This document shows, one piece after another, positions 43,170 to 51,838 of a stretch of DNA of 64,000 nt. Under the pieces are notes generated by a model. The model made no database searches, was not told the DNA's origin, and saw nothing but the letters and a program-made list of their open reading frames with translations. A program made the translations under genes and the position numbers. Each line of letters starts with the position of its first letter. Positions within the stretch are counted from its first letter, which is position 1. Source of the DNA: Mesorhizobium sp. M2D.F.Ca.ET.226.01.1.1 (GTDB lineage: Bacteria > Pseudomonadota > Alphaproteobacteria > Rhizobiales > Rhizobiaceae); contig NZ_RZOY02000007.1 in the NCBI RefSeq assembly GCF_004022705.2, positions 62,001 to 126,000 of the forward strand, given 5' to 3'.

Positions 43170-43192
43170 AAAGTAGGATACTATCCTACTTT
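43170..43192. promoter_or_regulatory. Perfect palindromic operator of parDE
   Basis: AAAGTAGGATA-C-TATCCTACTTT is an exact 23 bp dyad ending 19 bp before the parD ATG. ParD antitoxins are ribbon-helix-helix repressors of their own operons, so this is the likely autoregulatory site. Confidence 0.8.
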
Positions 43193-43211
43193 CTCTCGAT
43201 AGGAATGTTCC

Positions 43212-43514
43212 ATGGAATCTGCCGAGAAACTGTCCATCACCGTCACGCCCGCGATGGCACGTATGATCCGCGAGAAAGTCGAGGACGGCTCGTTCGGCTC
43301 GGCAAGCGAGGTTATCCGCGCGGCCCTGCGCGCCTTCCAGCGTGAAGAGGAAGAGCATGCCGAGCGCATGGCCTCGATCCGCGCGCGGGTGAAGGCTTCT
43401 CTTGAGGACAAAAGACCCGCCGTGCCGCTCGACGAAGCGATCGATAGGGTGAAGAGCCGGATTTCACAGCTGGCGCGAGACCGTGATGATCCAGCGCCTC
43501 GCCGTCGTTCTTAG
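43212..43514 (+). CDS. parD: Type II antitoxin, ParD family
   Basis: A 100-residue protein. The N-terminal ribbon-helix-helix (KLSITVTPAMARMIREKVED, then GSFGSASEVIRAALRAF) binds DNA as a dimer; the C-terminal helix (about 45-95) neutralises ParE. ATG 43212 follows AGGAA. The parE start lies inside its last 10 codons, so the two are co-translated. Confidence 0.92.
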   Translation: MESAEKLSITVTPAMARMIREKVEDGSFGSASEVIRAALRAFQREEEEHAERMASIRARVKASLEDKRPAVPLDEAIDRVKSRISQLARDRDDPAPRRRS

Positions 43515-43953
43515 CGAAGGAGCCATAGCCGATCTCGAAGCCATTGCTGCCTACATCCTTGAGAGCGGCGGCAGCGAAACCGCCGCCAACGGTTTCATCG
43601 ATCGGATCAGAGAGCGCTGTCAAAGTATCGGAAATGGCCCGCGCGGGGGTCGTCTGCGCGAGGACCTGATGCCAGGGCTTAGGACAGTTCCGTTCGAGCA
43701 TTCGGCCCTTATTGCCTATGTCATTGAGGGTGATAGCGTATTTATCGTCAACGTCTTCTATGGCGGCCGCCCTGATGCGCGGCGGCGATCCATCCTGAAG
43801 GCGGCAGCTACTCCGCGGGCTCCCCACTCGCGACCGGCAATCCAGGCTTCCCCGCCTCTCCCGGATTTCTCCGCACATAAGCGGCCTTCAGCGTCTCCGA
43901 CGTATCGCGCGAGCCGTCATGGCTCCAGCCGGGCGGCTGGATCAGATAGTTGA
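43486..43953 (+). CDS. parE: Type II toxin, ParE family, with C-terminal extension
   Basis: Relatives poison DNA gyrase. The RelE/ParE core is about residues 1-98: VVLSEGAIADLEAIAAYILE, FIDRIRERCQSIGNGPRGG, and the terminal strands VPFEHSALIAYVIEGDSVFI and VNVFYGGRP. Family members stop a few residues after FYGGR. Here the frame runs on for about 55 Ser/Pro/Arg-rich residues, antisense to the 3' end of the sterol desaturase gene. The extension is probably a lost stop codon. ATG 43486 is preferred to the GTG one codon before. Confidence 0.85.
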   Translation: MIQRLAVVLSEGAIADLEAIAAYILESGGSETAANGFIDRIRERCQSIGNGPRGGRLREDLMPGLRTVPFEHSALIAYVIEGDSVFIVNVFYGGRPDARRRSILKAAATPRAPHSRPAIQASPPLPDFSAHKRPSASPTYRASRHGSSRAAGSDS

Positions 43954-44758
43954 GCCGCTGGCCAAGCGACAGCCCTGGCATAGCCGCATCCTTGAACATG
44001 CCGATCCACTCGTGGAACGCCACCTTCAGCGGATTGAAGGTGCCAATGTTCTTGACGATGCCATAGCGCGGGCGGTCCTCCTCCAGCTCCTCGACGAAAG
44101 TGCCGAACATGCGATCCCAGATGATCAGCGTGCCGGCGTAGTTGGCGTCGAGATAGCGCGGATTGGTGGCGTGGTGGACGCGGTGGTGCGATGGCGTGTT
44201 GAAGATGAATTCGAACCAGCCCCACATCTTGCCGATCGTCTCGGTGTGGATCCAGAACTGCCAGACCAGGTTGAAGCCGAAGACGAAGGCAATCACCGCC
44301 GGATGGAAGCCCAGCAGCACCAGCGGCGCCTGCAGCACGAACATGAAGGTGAACAGGCCGGTCCAGCTTTGCCTCAGCGCCGTCGAGAGATTGTAGTGCT
44401 GGCTGGAGTGATGGTTGACGTGCTCTGCCCACACCCAGCGTACCCGGTGCGCGATGCGGTGATAGACATAGTAGCGCAGGTCATCGAGCAGGAAGGCGGC
44501 GACGAACACCCAGACCGACAGGCCGAGATTGAAGAAGCGGAACTGCCAAAGCCACAGCAGCGCCCAATAGGCCACGACGCCGAGCAGCAGGCCGGCGACG
44601 ACATTGCCAGTTCCCATCATCAGGCTGGCCAGCGTGTCGCGCGTCTCGAACGATCCCTTGGCGCGACCGGTCCGCACCAGCCACAATTCGATCAGGATCG
44701 CCGTCACGAAGAACGGGATGGCAAGCTGGGTGACCTGCGGGAAATTATACTCGTCCAT
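43808..44758 (-). CDS. Sterol desaturase family membrane protein
   Basis: A 316-residue di-iron membrane enzyme of the fatty acid hydroxylase superfamily. The His boxes are HRIAH, HVNHHSSQH and HHRVHHATN, with further conserved residues in WIHTETIG. Four or more hydrophobic segments precede and separate them. It may hydroxylate or desaturate lipids; the substrate is unknown. The start overlaps the stop of the upstream gene (TGATG), which favours ATG 44758. Its 3' end overlaps the convergent parE frame by about 146 bp. Confidence 0.92.
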   Translation of the reverse strand: MDEYNFPQVTQLAIPFFVTAILIELWLVRTGRAKGSFETRDTLASLMMGTGNVVAGLLLGVVAYWALLWLWQFRFFNLGLSVWVFVAAFLLDDLRYYVYHRIAHRVRWVWAEHVNHHSSQHYNLSTALRQSWTGLFTFMFVLQAPLVLLGFHPAVIAFVFGFNLVWQFWIHTETIGKMWGWFEFIFNTPSHHRVHHATNPRYLDANYAGTLIIWDRMFGTFVEELEEDRPRYGIVKNIGTFNPLKVAFHEWIGMFKDAAMPGLSLGQRLNYLIQPPGWSHDGSRDTSETLKAAYVRRNPGEAGKPGLPVASGEPAE

Positions 44759-45183
44759 CACGCCGCCTTTCTGATCTGATCGCGGCCTTCCAGCGCCGCC
44801 GCTATGGCCAGCGCATCGGCTTCGTCGGCGAAGACGAACCTGCCGCCTATCCAGGTGAAATCATTGAGTCGCAGCGAGACGACGTTGCCTTCCCTCGCCA
44901 GTGCCAGAACGTCGTACGGGGAGACGATACGCGTCAGAAAACAGTCGCCGATGCTCTGGACGATGCCGCAGCGCCGCGGGCCGAGGTCGAGAAACGCGGC
45001 ATGATCGTCGGCGGTCAGCCGCACGGCGCCCGGCCTTTCGTCGGGAAAATCCTCGGCAAAGCGTGCGAGCGCTTGATCCGCGTCGGCAAGCGTCGCGGTT
45101 GTCGTGCCGCCGGTGAAATGCACGGCCGCGACGGACAGCGCGATGCCGAACGCGACGAGGACGACCAGGACTGGCAGGCTCAT
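44758..45183 (-). CDS. Hypothetical membrane-anchored protein
   Basis: A 141-residue protein. An N-terminal helix (LPVLVVLVAFGIALSVAAVHF) anchors a soluble domain with ADADQALARFAEDFPDE, FLDLGPRRCGIVQSIGDCFL and VSLRLNDFTWIGGRFVFAD. GGAGG lies about 13 nt upstream of ATG 45183. It is translationally coupled to the sterol desaturase gene, suggesting a joint role. No known family was recognised. Confidence 0.75.
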   Translation of the reverse strand: MSLPVLVVLVAFGIALSVAAVHFTGGTTTATLADADQALARFAEDFPDERPGAVRLTADDHAAFLDLGPRRCGIVQSIGDCFLTRIVSPYDVLALAREGNVVSLRLNDFTWIGGRFVFADEADALAIAAALEGRDQIRKAA

Positions 45184-45262
45184 GGAAACGCGGCTCCTCC
45201 GGCGGCCCGCATTTCTTTGACGCGGGTCCACGCGACAACCCCTAGCACGATTGACGTTTACG

Positions 45263-46129
45263 TCAAAGGGGCGTCCAGCCCCGCATCGCATGACGCAGGA
45301 GCAGCCAGTGCCGGCGCAAGGTGGAGAGCGCTGCCGTTGCGCCGAGCGGCGACCCGCGAGCCCTCTCCATCTTGTCGAGATAGGCGCGGGTTAGCGCCAG
45401 CGGCAGGAAAGCCGGCCGCAGCGAAACGGGAAGCGCCGGCGCGGCTTTCTCGAAGGCGTTGAGATGCTCCCGCGCCAATGCGATCATAGCCGCCACCGCG
45501 CGCTCGGCAGCCGGCGCATCCTCGCCCTTCACGAACGCTTCCGGCGAAGTGCCGGCTGCCACCAAGATATCGGCTGGCACAAAACACTGTCCACGCCGGC
45601 GATGCAGCGGCAAGAGCAACAACAGGCCGGTGATGGCCTGCGCGCAGCCGGCCCTGCCAGCCAGTTCGGCAAAGCCTGGCGCGGCGACCGGATCGAGCAC
45701 CATGGCCGCAAGCTGGACAAGTGCCGCGGCTGTTTCGCCGCAATAGCCCTCGAGGTCTGTCCGTGACGGCATCGGGTCGTCATAGAGATCGAAGATGCGT
45801 GCCTCGAGCATGTTCTCGAAAGCGGTCTTCGGCAGCCTATCGGCGATGATCGTCGCACGCAGCGCATCGGCGGTCGGGTGGCCTGTCTCGGCATCCCCGT
45901 CGGCCGCGATGACGTCGCGCCACCATTGCAGCCTGACCTCGCCCGGCAGCGGCTCATGGATGCGATCGCGCACGCCGGCGATTTCGGCGTTGAAGGCATA
46001 GAGTGCGAGCAGCGCGTCGCGCTTTTCGGCCGGCGCGTAGAGCGCCGACAGATACCGGTCATGATCGGCGGCGCGCACCGCATCCATGACGATGTTGCCA
46101 TTCTTGACGATGTTGGACGTACCGGCCAT
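45263..46129 (-). CDS. Phytoene/squalene synthase-like protein (NDUFAF6-type)
   Basis: A 288-residue protein with the trans-prenyltransferase fold: DRYLSALYAPAEKRDALLALYAF near the N-terminus and DLEGYCGETAAALVQLAA in the middle. The first Asp-rich motif of active synthases is replaced by GVRDRIHEP, so terpene synthesis is unlikely. Alphaproteobacterial copies beside secDF and an Mth938 gene are relatives of the mitochondrial complex I assembly factor NDUFAF6 (known linkage). It starts directly after the Mth938 stop. Its role is probably respiratory complex assembly (inference). Confidence 0.82.
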   Translation of the reverse strand: MAGTSNIVKNGNIVMDAVRAADHDRYLSALYAPAEKRDALLALYAFNAEIAGVRDRIHEPLPGEVRLQWWRDVIAADGDAETGHPTADALRATIIADRLPKTAFENMLEARIFDLYDDPMPSRTDLEGYCGETAAALVQLAAMVLDPVAAPGFAELAGRAGCAQAITGLLLLLPLHRRRGQCFVPADILVAAGTSPEAFVKGEDAPAAERAVAAMIALAREHLNAFEKAAPALPVSLRPAFLPLALTRAYLDKMERARGSPLGATAALSTLRRHWLLLRHAMRGWTPL

Positions 46130-46519
46130 TCAGTCGACGGCGATCAGCGCGGCGGCCACGGCCCGGTCTTCGGCCAGCAGCACGTTGTAGGTCCGCACCG
46201 CCGCCCCCGTCGACATCGGGTCGGCCGAGATGCCGGCCTCCTTGAGCGCGACGCGCAGCGCAGCCGGCAACGGCCGCAGATCCTTGCCCATGCCGACCAG
46301 CAGGATCTCCACCTTGCCGGCCTCGGCGAACAATTTGTCGAAGTCCGAGGCCTTCAACGCCAGCGGATCGGCGGGCTCCCAGCCATGTATGCCCGACGGC
46401 AGGACGAGCAGCGAGCCGCGATGCGACATGTCGGCAAAGCGGAAGCCGCCATTGCCATAGGCCTCGATCGGCGCCTTGCCGGGGAAATGCGCCTCGCGGA
46501 TGATGATGCCTTTGGCCAT
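46130..46519 (-). CDS. Mth938-like domain protein (NDUFAF3 homologue)
   Basis: A 129-residue soluble protein of the Mth938/DUF498 family: GIIIREAHFPGKAPIEAYG, GSLLVLPSGIHGWEP, VEILLVGMGKDLRPLP and GAAVRTYNVLLAEDRAVAAAL. The human relative NDUFAF3 helps assemble respiratory complex I. In alphaproteobacteria the gene is linked to secD/secF (published observation). It lies 127 bp downstream of secDF with a palindromic repeat between, and abuts the phytoene-synthase-like gene. Confidence 0.88.
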   Translation of the reverse strand: MAKGIIIREAHFPGKAPIEAYGNGGFRFADMSHRGSLLVLPSGIHGWEPADPLALKASDFDKLFAEAGKVEILLVGMGKDLRPLPAALRVALKEAGISADPMSTGAAVRTYNVLLAEDRAVAAALIAVD

Positions 46520-46528
46520 GGATCTAGA

Positions 46529-46573
46529 GCATGATGCCGAAAAGTGTGGAGCGGTTTTCGGACGACATCATGC
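46529..46573. repeat. Palindromic intergenic repeat, copy C
   Basis: GCATGATG and CATCATGC outer arms enclose CCGAAAAGTGTGGAGCGG then TTTTCGGACGA, nearly identical to copy B. It lies between secDF and the Mth938 gene. Confidence 0.75.
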
Positions 46574-46646
46574 ACTATCTCTTTGACTTAGAGCCGGATG
46601 ATTTCAGGCCAACTCGACCTGAAATCTCAATCCGGCTCTGACAGCA

Positions 46647-49202
46647 TCAGGTCGTCAGGGCCTTGCCGTTCACCGGCTTCTTTTCCTCTTCGGTCGTGGC
46701 CTGCGGCCGCAACTTGAACAGGATCAGCAGCGGCGCAGCGATGAAGATCGACGAGTAGGTACCGAACACCACGCCAAACAGCATCGCCAGCGTGAAGGAA
46801 CGAATGACCTCGCCGCCGAACAGCACCAGGGCCAGCAGCGCCAGGATGGTGGTGACCGAGGTCAGCGTGGTTCTGGACAGCGTCTCGTTGATGGCGTTGT
46901 TCAACAGCTGCGGCAGCGGCATCTTCTTGTATTTTCTGAGATCCTCGCGGACGCGGTCATAGACCACGATCGTGTCGTTCAGCGAATAGCCGATAATGGT
47001 CAGGATCGCCGCCAGCGACGATTGGTTGAACTCCAGACCAGACAGGACGAAGAAGCCGATCGTCATCACCACATCGTGCACCGTGGCGATGATGGCGCCG
47101 ACCGCGAACTGCCATTCGAAACGGAACCAGACATAGAGCAAGATGCCGACCAGCGCGATCAGCATCGCGATCGTGCCCTGCTTGGCCAATTCCCCGGAGA
47201 CCGTCGGCCCCACCACTTCGACGCGGCGGAAATCATACTGGTCCTGCAATTCGCCCCGCACCTTGTCGATGACGGTCTGCTCGGCATTCTCGCCGGCGTC
47301 CTGTGTACCGACGCGGATCAAGACGTCGTTCGGCGCGCCGAACTGCTGCACCTGGATCTCGCCGATGTTGAGCTCGGACAGCCGGTTGCGGATGTCGCCG
47401 AGATTGGCGTCGCCCTGCTTGGACTGCACCTCGATCATCGAGCCGCCCTTGAAGTCGATGCCGTAATTGATGTCGATGGTCAGGAACCCGACGACCGACA
47501 GGACCGACAAGAGGCTGGACAAGGCGAACGTCCAGCGGCGGATGCCCATGAACGGGATCTTGGTGCCCGGCGGAATGAAGGTTACCGGCGCGCGCGGCAA
47601 TTCCTTCGGGCGGGCGCGGCGCAGCCAGATCGACACCAGCATGCGGGTGAAGGTGAAGGCGGTGAAGACCGTCGTCAGAATGCCGATCGCGTAGGTGATG
47701 GCAAAGCCCTTGACCGGTCCCGTACCCAGCCAGAATAGCACCACGGTGGCGATCAGCGAGGTGACGTTGGAATCCACGATGGTCGCCAGGGCCTTGGAGA
47801 AGCCGGTGTCGATCGACTGGATCACCGAGCGGCCGTTTCGTCGCTCCTCACGGATGCGTTCATAGATCAGCACGTTGGAGTCCACCGCCATGCCGATGGT
47901 GAGCACGATACCGGCGATGCCGGGCAAAGTGAGCGTGGCGCCCAGCAAGGACAGCAGCGCCACGATCATCGCCACGTGGACGGCCAGCGCGATGTTGGCG
48001 AGGAAGCCGAGGAAGCCGTAGGCGACGAACATGAAGGCGACGACAAGGATCGAGCCGATCAGGCCGGCCACTTTACCGGCATGGATCGAGTCCTGGCCGA
48101 GGCCCGGACCGACGGTGCGCTCTTCGATCACCGTCAGCGTCGCCGGCAAGGCGCCGGCGCGCAGCAGCACGGCAAGGTCGTTGGCGCTCTGCGGCGTGAA
48201 ATTGCCGGAAATCTGGCCGGTGCCGCCCAGGATCGGCTCGCGGATCTGCGGCGCCGAAATCACCTGGTTGTCGAGGATGATGGCAAACAGCTTGCCGACA
48301 TTCTGCGCTGTGGCTTGGCCAAAGCGGGTCGCGCCCTTGGAATCGAAACGGAAGGAGACGACAGGCTCGTTGGTCTGCGAATTATAGGTCGCCTGCGCGT
48401 CGACCAGGTTCTCGCCGGATACGATGACGCGGTTCTCGATCAGATAGGGAACAGGCGGATCGTCCTGCGAGTAGAGCACCGTGGAGCCGGCCGGCGGACG
48501 GCCCTTCAGCGCATCCTGCACCGGCATCGACTGGTCGACCATCTGGAAGGTCAGCTTCGCCGTCTGGCCGAGGATCTCCTTCAGCCGCTGCGGATCCTGC
48601 AGGCCCGGCACCTGCACCAGGATGCGGTCATCGCCCTGGCGCTGCACGATCGGCTCGGTGGTGCCGAGCTCGTTGACGCGCCGCTCGACCACTTCGATCG
48701 ACTGCGTCAGCGCCGTCGACGTGCGGTATTTGAGGCCGGCGTCGGTGACCGTGAATTTGAGCAGGCCCGGCTCGGAATCGTCTAGCGCCATTTCCTGGAT
48801 TGAGCCGCCCGAGAACAGGCCGGCGGCCACAGGATCGGTCAGCGGCTTCAGGACCTTCTTGGCCTGGTCGATCTGGGCCGGGTCCGTGATGCGCACCTGC
48901 ACCGTGCGGCCGGAGCCGGAAAGGCCAGTGTAGTTAATCTTCGGGTTGGCATCGCGCAGCAGCGTCCGGATCTCGTCGCGCGTCGTCTCCATCCTGTCCT
49001 TGATCAGATCGTTCTGATTCATCTCGAGCAGGATGTGCGAACCGCCCTGAAGGTCGAGGCCGAGGGTCATCTGCCGCTTCGGCACCCAGCTCGGCAATTG
49101 AGCCAGCATGCTTGCCGGGAAAAGGTTGGGCGCGGCGAGGATCACTGTGATGGCCACGGCGAGCCAGATCAGGATCATCTTCAGGCGCGAGAAATAAAGC
49201 AT
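46647..49202 (-). CDS. secDF: Protein translocase SecD-SecF fusion
   Basis: A proton-driven RND-type membrane protein that pulls exported chains from the SecYEG channel. SecD and SecF are fused in one 851-residue chain. The SecD half has the first helix, the D1 motif TLGLDLQGGSHILLE (about residue 47), the periplasmic P1 domain (about 70-370) and helices 2-6 with the GMAVDSNVLIYERIREE motif. The SecF half begins near residue 545 with GIDFKGGSMIEVQ, and has GYSLNDTIVVYDRVREDL. It is downstream of the SecD-like paralogue and yajC. Confidence 0.96.
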   Translation of the reverse strand: MLYFSRLKMILIWLAVAITVILAAPNLFPASMLAQLPSWVPKRQMTLGLDLQGGSHILLEMNQNDLIKDRMETTRDEIRTLLRDANPKINYTGLSGSGRTVQVRITDPAQIDQAKKVLKPLTDPVAAGLFSGGSIQEMALDDSEPGLLKFTVTDAGLKYRTSTALTQSIEVVERRVNELGTTEPIVQRQGDDRILVQVPGLQDPQRLKEILGQTAKLTFQMVDQSMPVQDALKGRPPAGSTVLYSQDDPPVPYLIENRVIVSGENLVDAQATYNSQTNEPVVSFRFDSKGATRFGQATAQNVGKLFAIILDNQVISAPQIREPILGGTGQISGNFTPQSANDLAVLLRAGALPATLTVIEERTVGPGLGQDSIHAGKVAGLIGSILVVAFMFVAYGFLGFLANIALAVHVAMIVALLSLLGATLTLPGIAGIVLTIGMAVDSNVLIYERIREERRNGRSVIQSIDTGFSKALATIVDSNVTSLIATVVLFWLGTGPVKGFAITYAIGILTTVFTAFTFTRMLVSIWLRRARPKELPRAPVTFIPPGTKIPFMGIRRWTFALSSLLSVLSVVGFLTIDINYGIDFKGGSMIEVQSKQGDANLGDIRNRLSELNIGEIQVQQFGAPNDVLIRVGTQDAGENAEQTVIDKVRGELQDQYDFRRVEVVGPTVSGELAKQGTIAMLIALVGILLYVWFRFEWQFAVGAIIATVHDVVMTIGFFVLSGLEFNQSSLAAILTIIGYSLNDTIVVYDRVREDLRKYKKMPLPQLLNNAINETLSRTTLTSVTTILALLALVLFGGEVIRSFTLAMLFGVVFGTYSSIFIAAPLLILFKLRPQATTEEEKKPVNGKALTT

Positions 49203-49291
49203 TCGTTCTTATCCGTTCAGGCGTACAAGCGCCAGCGTTCCGCCATCGGCTTGGTTGTCGTCTATCGTCGTCATTTCAACCACGGCCGGCC

Positions 49292-50305
49292 CTATCGTGC
49301 TTCCTCGAGGATTGTCAATCTCGCCGGCAGCGCGCCGGTGCGCAATAACACGGCGAATTCCGTGGCGCTTTCGGCCGTGAAATTCCCCGATATCTGCACG
49401 GTGCCATGCTCGATGGGTTCCCGGATGATAGGCGCCGAAATCACTTGGCCGTCCAAAATTACGGCAAATGGCTTGCCGATATTCCGCGTGGTCGCCCACT
49501 TGAAACGTTCCGTACCCTTGGAATCGAGCCGGAATGCGACGACTGGCTCCCCAGCAACAGCGTCCTGTGTTGCATTGGCTTCCAGCACACTCTCGCCGGC
49601 AACGATTACCCGGTTTTCGACAAGATAGGGAACTGGCGGATCGTCCAGCGTATAAAGGACAGACGATCCCGCGGGTGGACGGCTGCTGATCGCGTCATCA
49701 ACCGGCATCGACGTGCCGACCAGTTGGAAACTCAACCGCCCTTGCCGGACGAGAATCTGCGCCAAGCTATGCAAATCCGCGACGCTTGGCGCTTGTATGA
49801 GTATGCCCTCGTCCGTCAATTGGATCGCGGCGTCGGCGATGCCAAGTTCGTGCAGCCGATTTTTGATAATCTCAATCGACTGCGCGAGCACGGCGGATGT
49901 TCGATACTTCGAACCTGCATCAGTCATTGTGAACTTCAACAGGCCAGGTTCGCTATCATCCAGCGCAAATTCCTGGACCGGGCCCTCCTTATCGGCGACA
50001 GGGTCAAGCAGGGTCTTAAGTGCCGCTTTGGCAGCCTCGACCTGCGCCGGATCGGAAATGTGCACCTGCACGGCGCGGCCCGATGCGATTAGGCCGCTGT
50101 AGTTGATCTTAGGCTCGGCATCGCGCAGCAACGTCCTGATCTGGTCGCGCATCGCTTCGGCGCGGCTGCTTCTCAACTCATCCGTATCCAGGTGAAGCAG
50201 AACATGTGCGCCCGGCACAGATGCAGAAACATGCGACGCGCCGATGACCATCGAGACCAGGGCAAGCCCGATCAACATCATCTTCAGGCGCGAGAAATAG
50301 ACCAT
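49292..50305 (-). CDS. Stand-alone SecD periplasmic-domain paralogue
   Basis: A 337-residue protein colinear with the first roughly 380 residues of the adjacent SecDF. The shared start is YFSRLKM, and blocks such as EFALDDSEPGLLKFTMTDAG, SRPPAGSSVLYTLDDPPVPYL and AVLLRTGALPARLTILEE match closely, with more than half of residues identical by eye. It lacks the LGLDLQGG motif and ends exactly before SecDF's second membrane helix, so the RND channel is absent. The frame is open throughout with no internal stops, implying selection. It would be anchored by one N-terminal helix with a periplasmic P1-like domain. Confidence 0.85.
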   Translation of the reverse strand: MVYFSRLKMMLIGLALVSMVIGASHVSASVPGAHVLLHLDTDELRSSRAEAMRDQIRTLLRDAEPKINYSGLIASGRAVQVHISDPAQVEAAKAALKTLLDPVADKEGPVQEFALDDSEPGLLKFTMTDAGSKYRTSAVLAQSIEIIKNRLHELGIADAAIQLTDEGILIQAPSVADLHSLAQILVRQGRLSFQLVGTSMPVDDAISSRPPAGSSVLYTLDDPPVPYLVENRVIVAGESVLEANATQDAVAGEPVVAFRLDSKGTERFKWATTRNIGKPFAVILDGQVISAPIIREPIEHGTVQISGNFTAESATEFAVLLRTGALPARLTILEEAR

Positions 50306-50357
50306 ATGCCGCCGCTCGTCGGAGCCCTGCCCGCGGCCATCGCCGCCGGGATTTCGC

Positions 50358-50696
50358 TTACTTCTTGGCGTTCTGGTTCGCCACCGGCTCACCCTTTACG
50401 CGCACGTCCGAGATCGTCGAGCGTAGCGCCGTCACCTTGGTTCCGCCGCCAAGGTCGATCTCCAGCTCATTGTCGTCGATCACCTTGGTCACCTTGCCGA
50501 CGAAGCCGCCGCCGGTCACCACCGTATCGCCGCGGCGCACCGCCGACAGCATCTCCTGGCGCTTCTTCAGCTGTGCGCGCTGCGGCCGGATGATCAGAAA
50601 ATACATGATCACGAAAATCAGGACAAACGGCAAAATCGAGATGAGCATATCTGGCGAAGCGCCGACGCCCTGGGCGTATGCCGGTGTAACGAACAT
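50358..50696 (-). CDS. yajC: Sec translocon accessory subunit YajC
   Basis: A 112-residue single-helix membrane protein associated with SecDF. The hydrophobic segment LISILPFVLIFVIMYFLIIR is followed by the typical RPQRAQLKKRQEMLSAVRRG and DTVVTGGGFVGKV. AGGAG 8 nt before ATG 50696 supports the start; the longer frame upstream is rejected. It is the first gene of the yajC - SecD paralogue - secDF series on the minus strand. Confidence 0.96.
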   Translation of the reverse strand: MFVTPAYAQGVGASPDMLISILPFVLIFVIMYFLIIRPQRAQLKKRQEMLSAVRRGDTVVTGGGFVGKVTKVIDDNELEIDLGGGTKVTALRSTISDVRVKGEPVANQNAKK

Positions 50697-50962
50697 CAAG
50701 AAACTCCTGGGTGGTGAAATACCGCCGCGGCGGCCCCGCGAAAATTTGGCCGGAATATAGTCGCTAAAGTGGCCAATGCAACTGCGCTGCGAGCCCAATC
50801 CGTTGCTTTTCCAGTCGTTTGCGACGTGCTAGAGCGTCGCAGCGGAAGCGGCTTTGGGACCACCGAAAGATCATGCTCCAACAAAAGCTTGGACCTGGTT
50901 CTTGCAGCGATGTCATGGAAGCTGCTCCCACACGCTGAAAGACCTCAACAAAAAGACCCAAA

Positions 50963-51835
50963 ATGACCGATAGTCTGGACGCCTTGAACAAGAAACTCGA
51001 CCGCCTGATCGAGGCGGTTTCCCGCCTCGCCGCTCCCCCCGTCCCGGAGACCGATCTTGGCGCCGCCGACTGCTTCGTTTGGCAGGCTGAGCCCGGCTTT
51101 CTGGAACCGGTGCGCAAGGTCAACCGCGTCGACATCGGGCTGATCCGCGGCGTCGACCGCGTACGCGACATCCTGCTTGACAACACCGAGCGCTTCGCTT
51201 CCGGCTATGCGGCCAACAACGTGCTGCTCTGGGGCGCGCGCGGCATGGGCAAGTCGTCCCTGGTCAAGGCCGTGCACGCCACTGTCAACGCCTCCGACAA
51301 GCTCGACCGGCCGCTGAAGCTGATTGAGATCCACCGCGAGGACATCGACACGCTGCCCAAGCTGATGGGTCCGCTCAAGGCGGCGCCTTATCGGTTCATC
51401 CTGTTTTGCGACGACCTTTCCTTCGACCATGACGACACCTCGTACAAGTCGCTGAAGGCGGCGCTCGAAGGCGGCGTCGAAGGCCGGCCCGGCAACGTCA
51501 TCTTCTATGCCACGTCCAACCGGCGTCACCTGTTGCCGCGCGACATGATCGACAACGAGCGCTCGACCGCCATCAACCCTTCGGAAGCCGTCGAGGAAAA
51601 GGTCTCGCTATCCGACCGTTTCGGCCTTTGGCTCGGTTTCCACAAATGCTCGCAGGACGAATATCTCGACATGATCGACGGCTATGTCGGCTATCACGGC
51701 CTGACGATCGACCCCGAGCAGCTGCGCGCCGAGGCGCTGGAATGGGCGACGACGCGCGGCAGCCGTTCCGGCCGCGTCGCCTGGCAGTTCACGCAGGATC
51801 TCGCCGGCCGGCTCGGCAAGCCGCTGAAGGATTGA
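50963..51835 (+). CDS. DUF815 family AAA+ ATPase
   Basis: A 290-residue ATP-binding protein. Walker A is G91-ARGMGKSS99 and Walker B is FILFCDDLSF with D150-D151. The ATSNRRHLLPRDM segment is the sensor/arginine region typical of DUF815. Function is unknown; the family resembles DnaA/IstB-like loaders. It is divergent from yajC with a 266 bp gap holding a degenerate palindromic repeat near 50830-50880. Confidence 0.9.
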   Translation: MTDSLDALNKKLDRLIEAVSRLAAPPVPETDLGAADCFVWQAEPGFLEPVRKVNRVDIGLIRGVDRVRDILLDNTERFASGYAANNVLLWGARGMGKSSLVKAVHATVNASDKLDRPLKLIEIHREDIDTLPKLMGPLKAAPYRFILFCDDLSFDHDDTSYKSLKAALEGGVEGRPGNVIFYATSNRRHLLPRDMIDNERSTAINPSEAVEEKVSLSDRFGLWLGFHKCSQDEYLDMIDGYVGYHGLTIDPEQLRAEALEWATTRGSRSGRVAWQFTQDLAGRLGKPLKD

Positions 51836-51838
51836 ATG

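Noticed and set aside
50820..50885. Sixth copy of the palindromic repeat upstream of the DUF815 gene
   Set aside because: Only the centre (AAGCGGCTTTGGGACC) and one arm (ATCATGCTCC) match; the other arm is lost, so it is noted as a degenerate relic, not counted.
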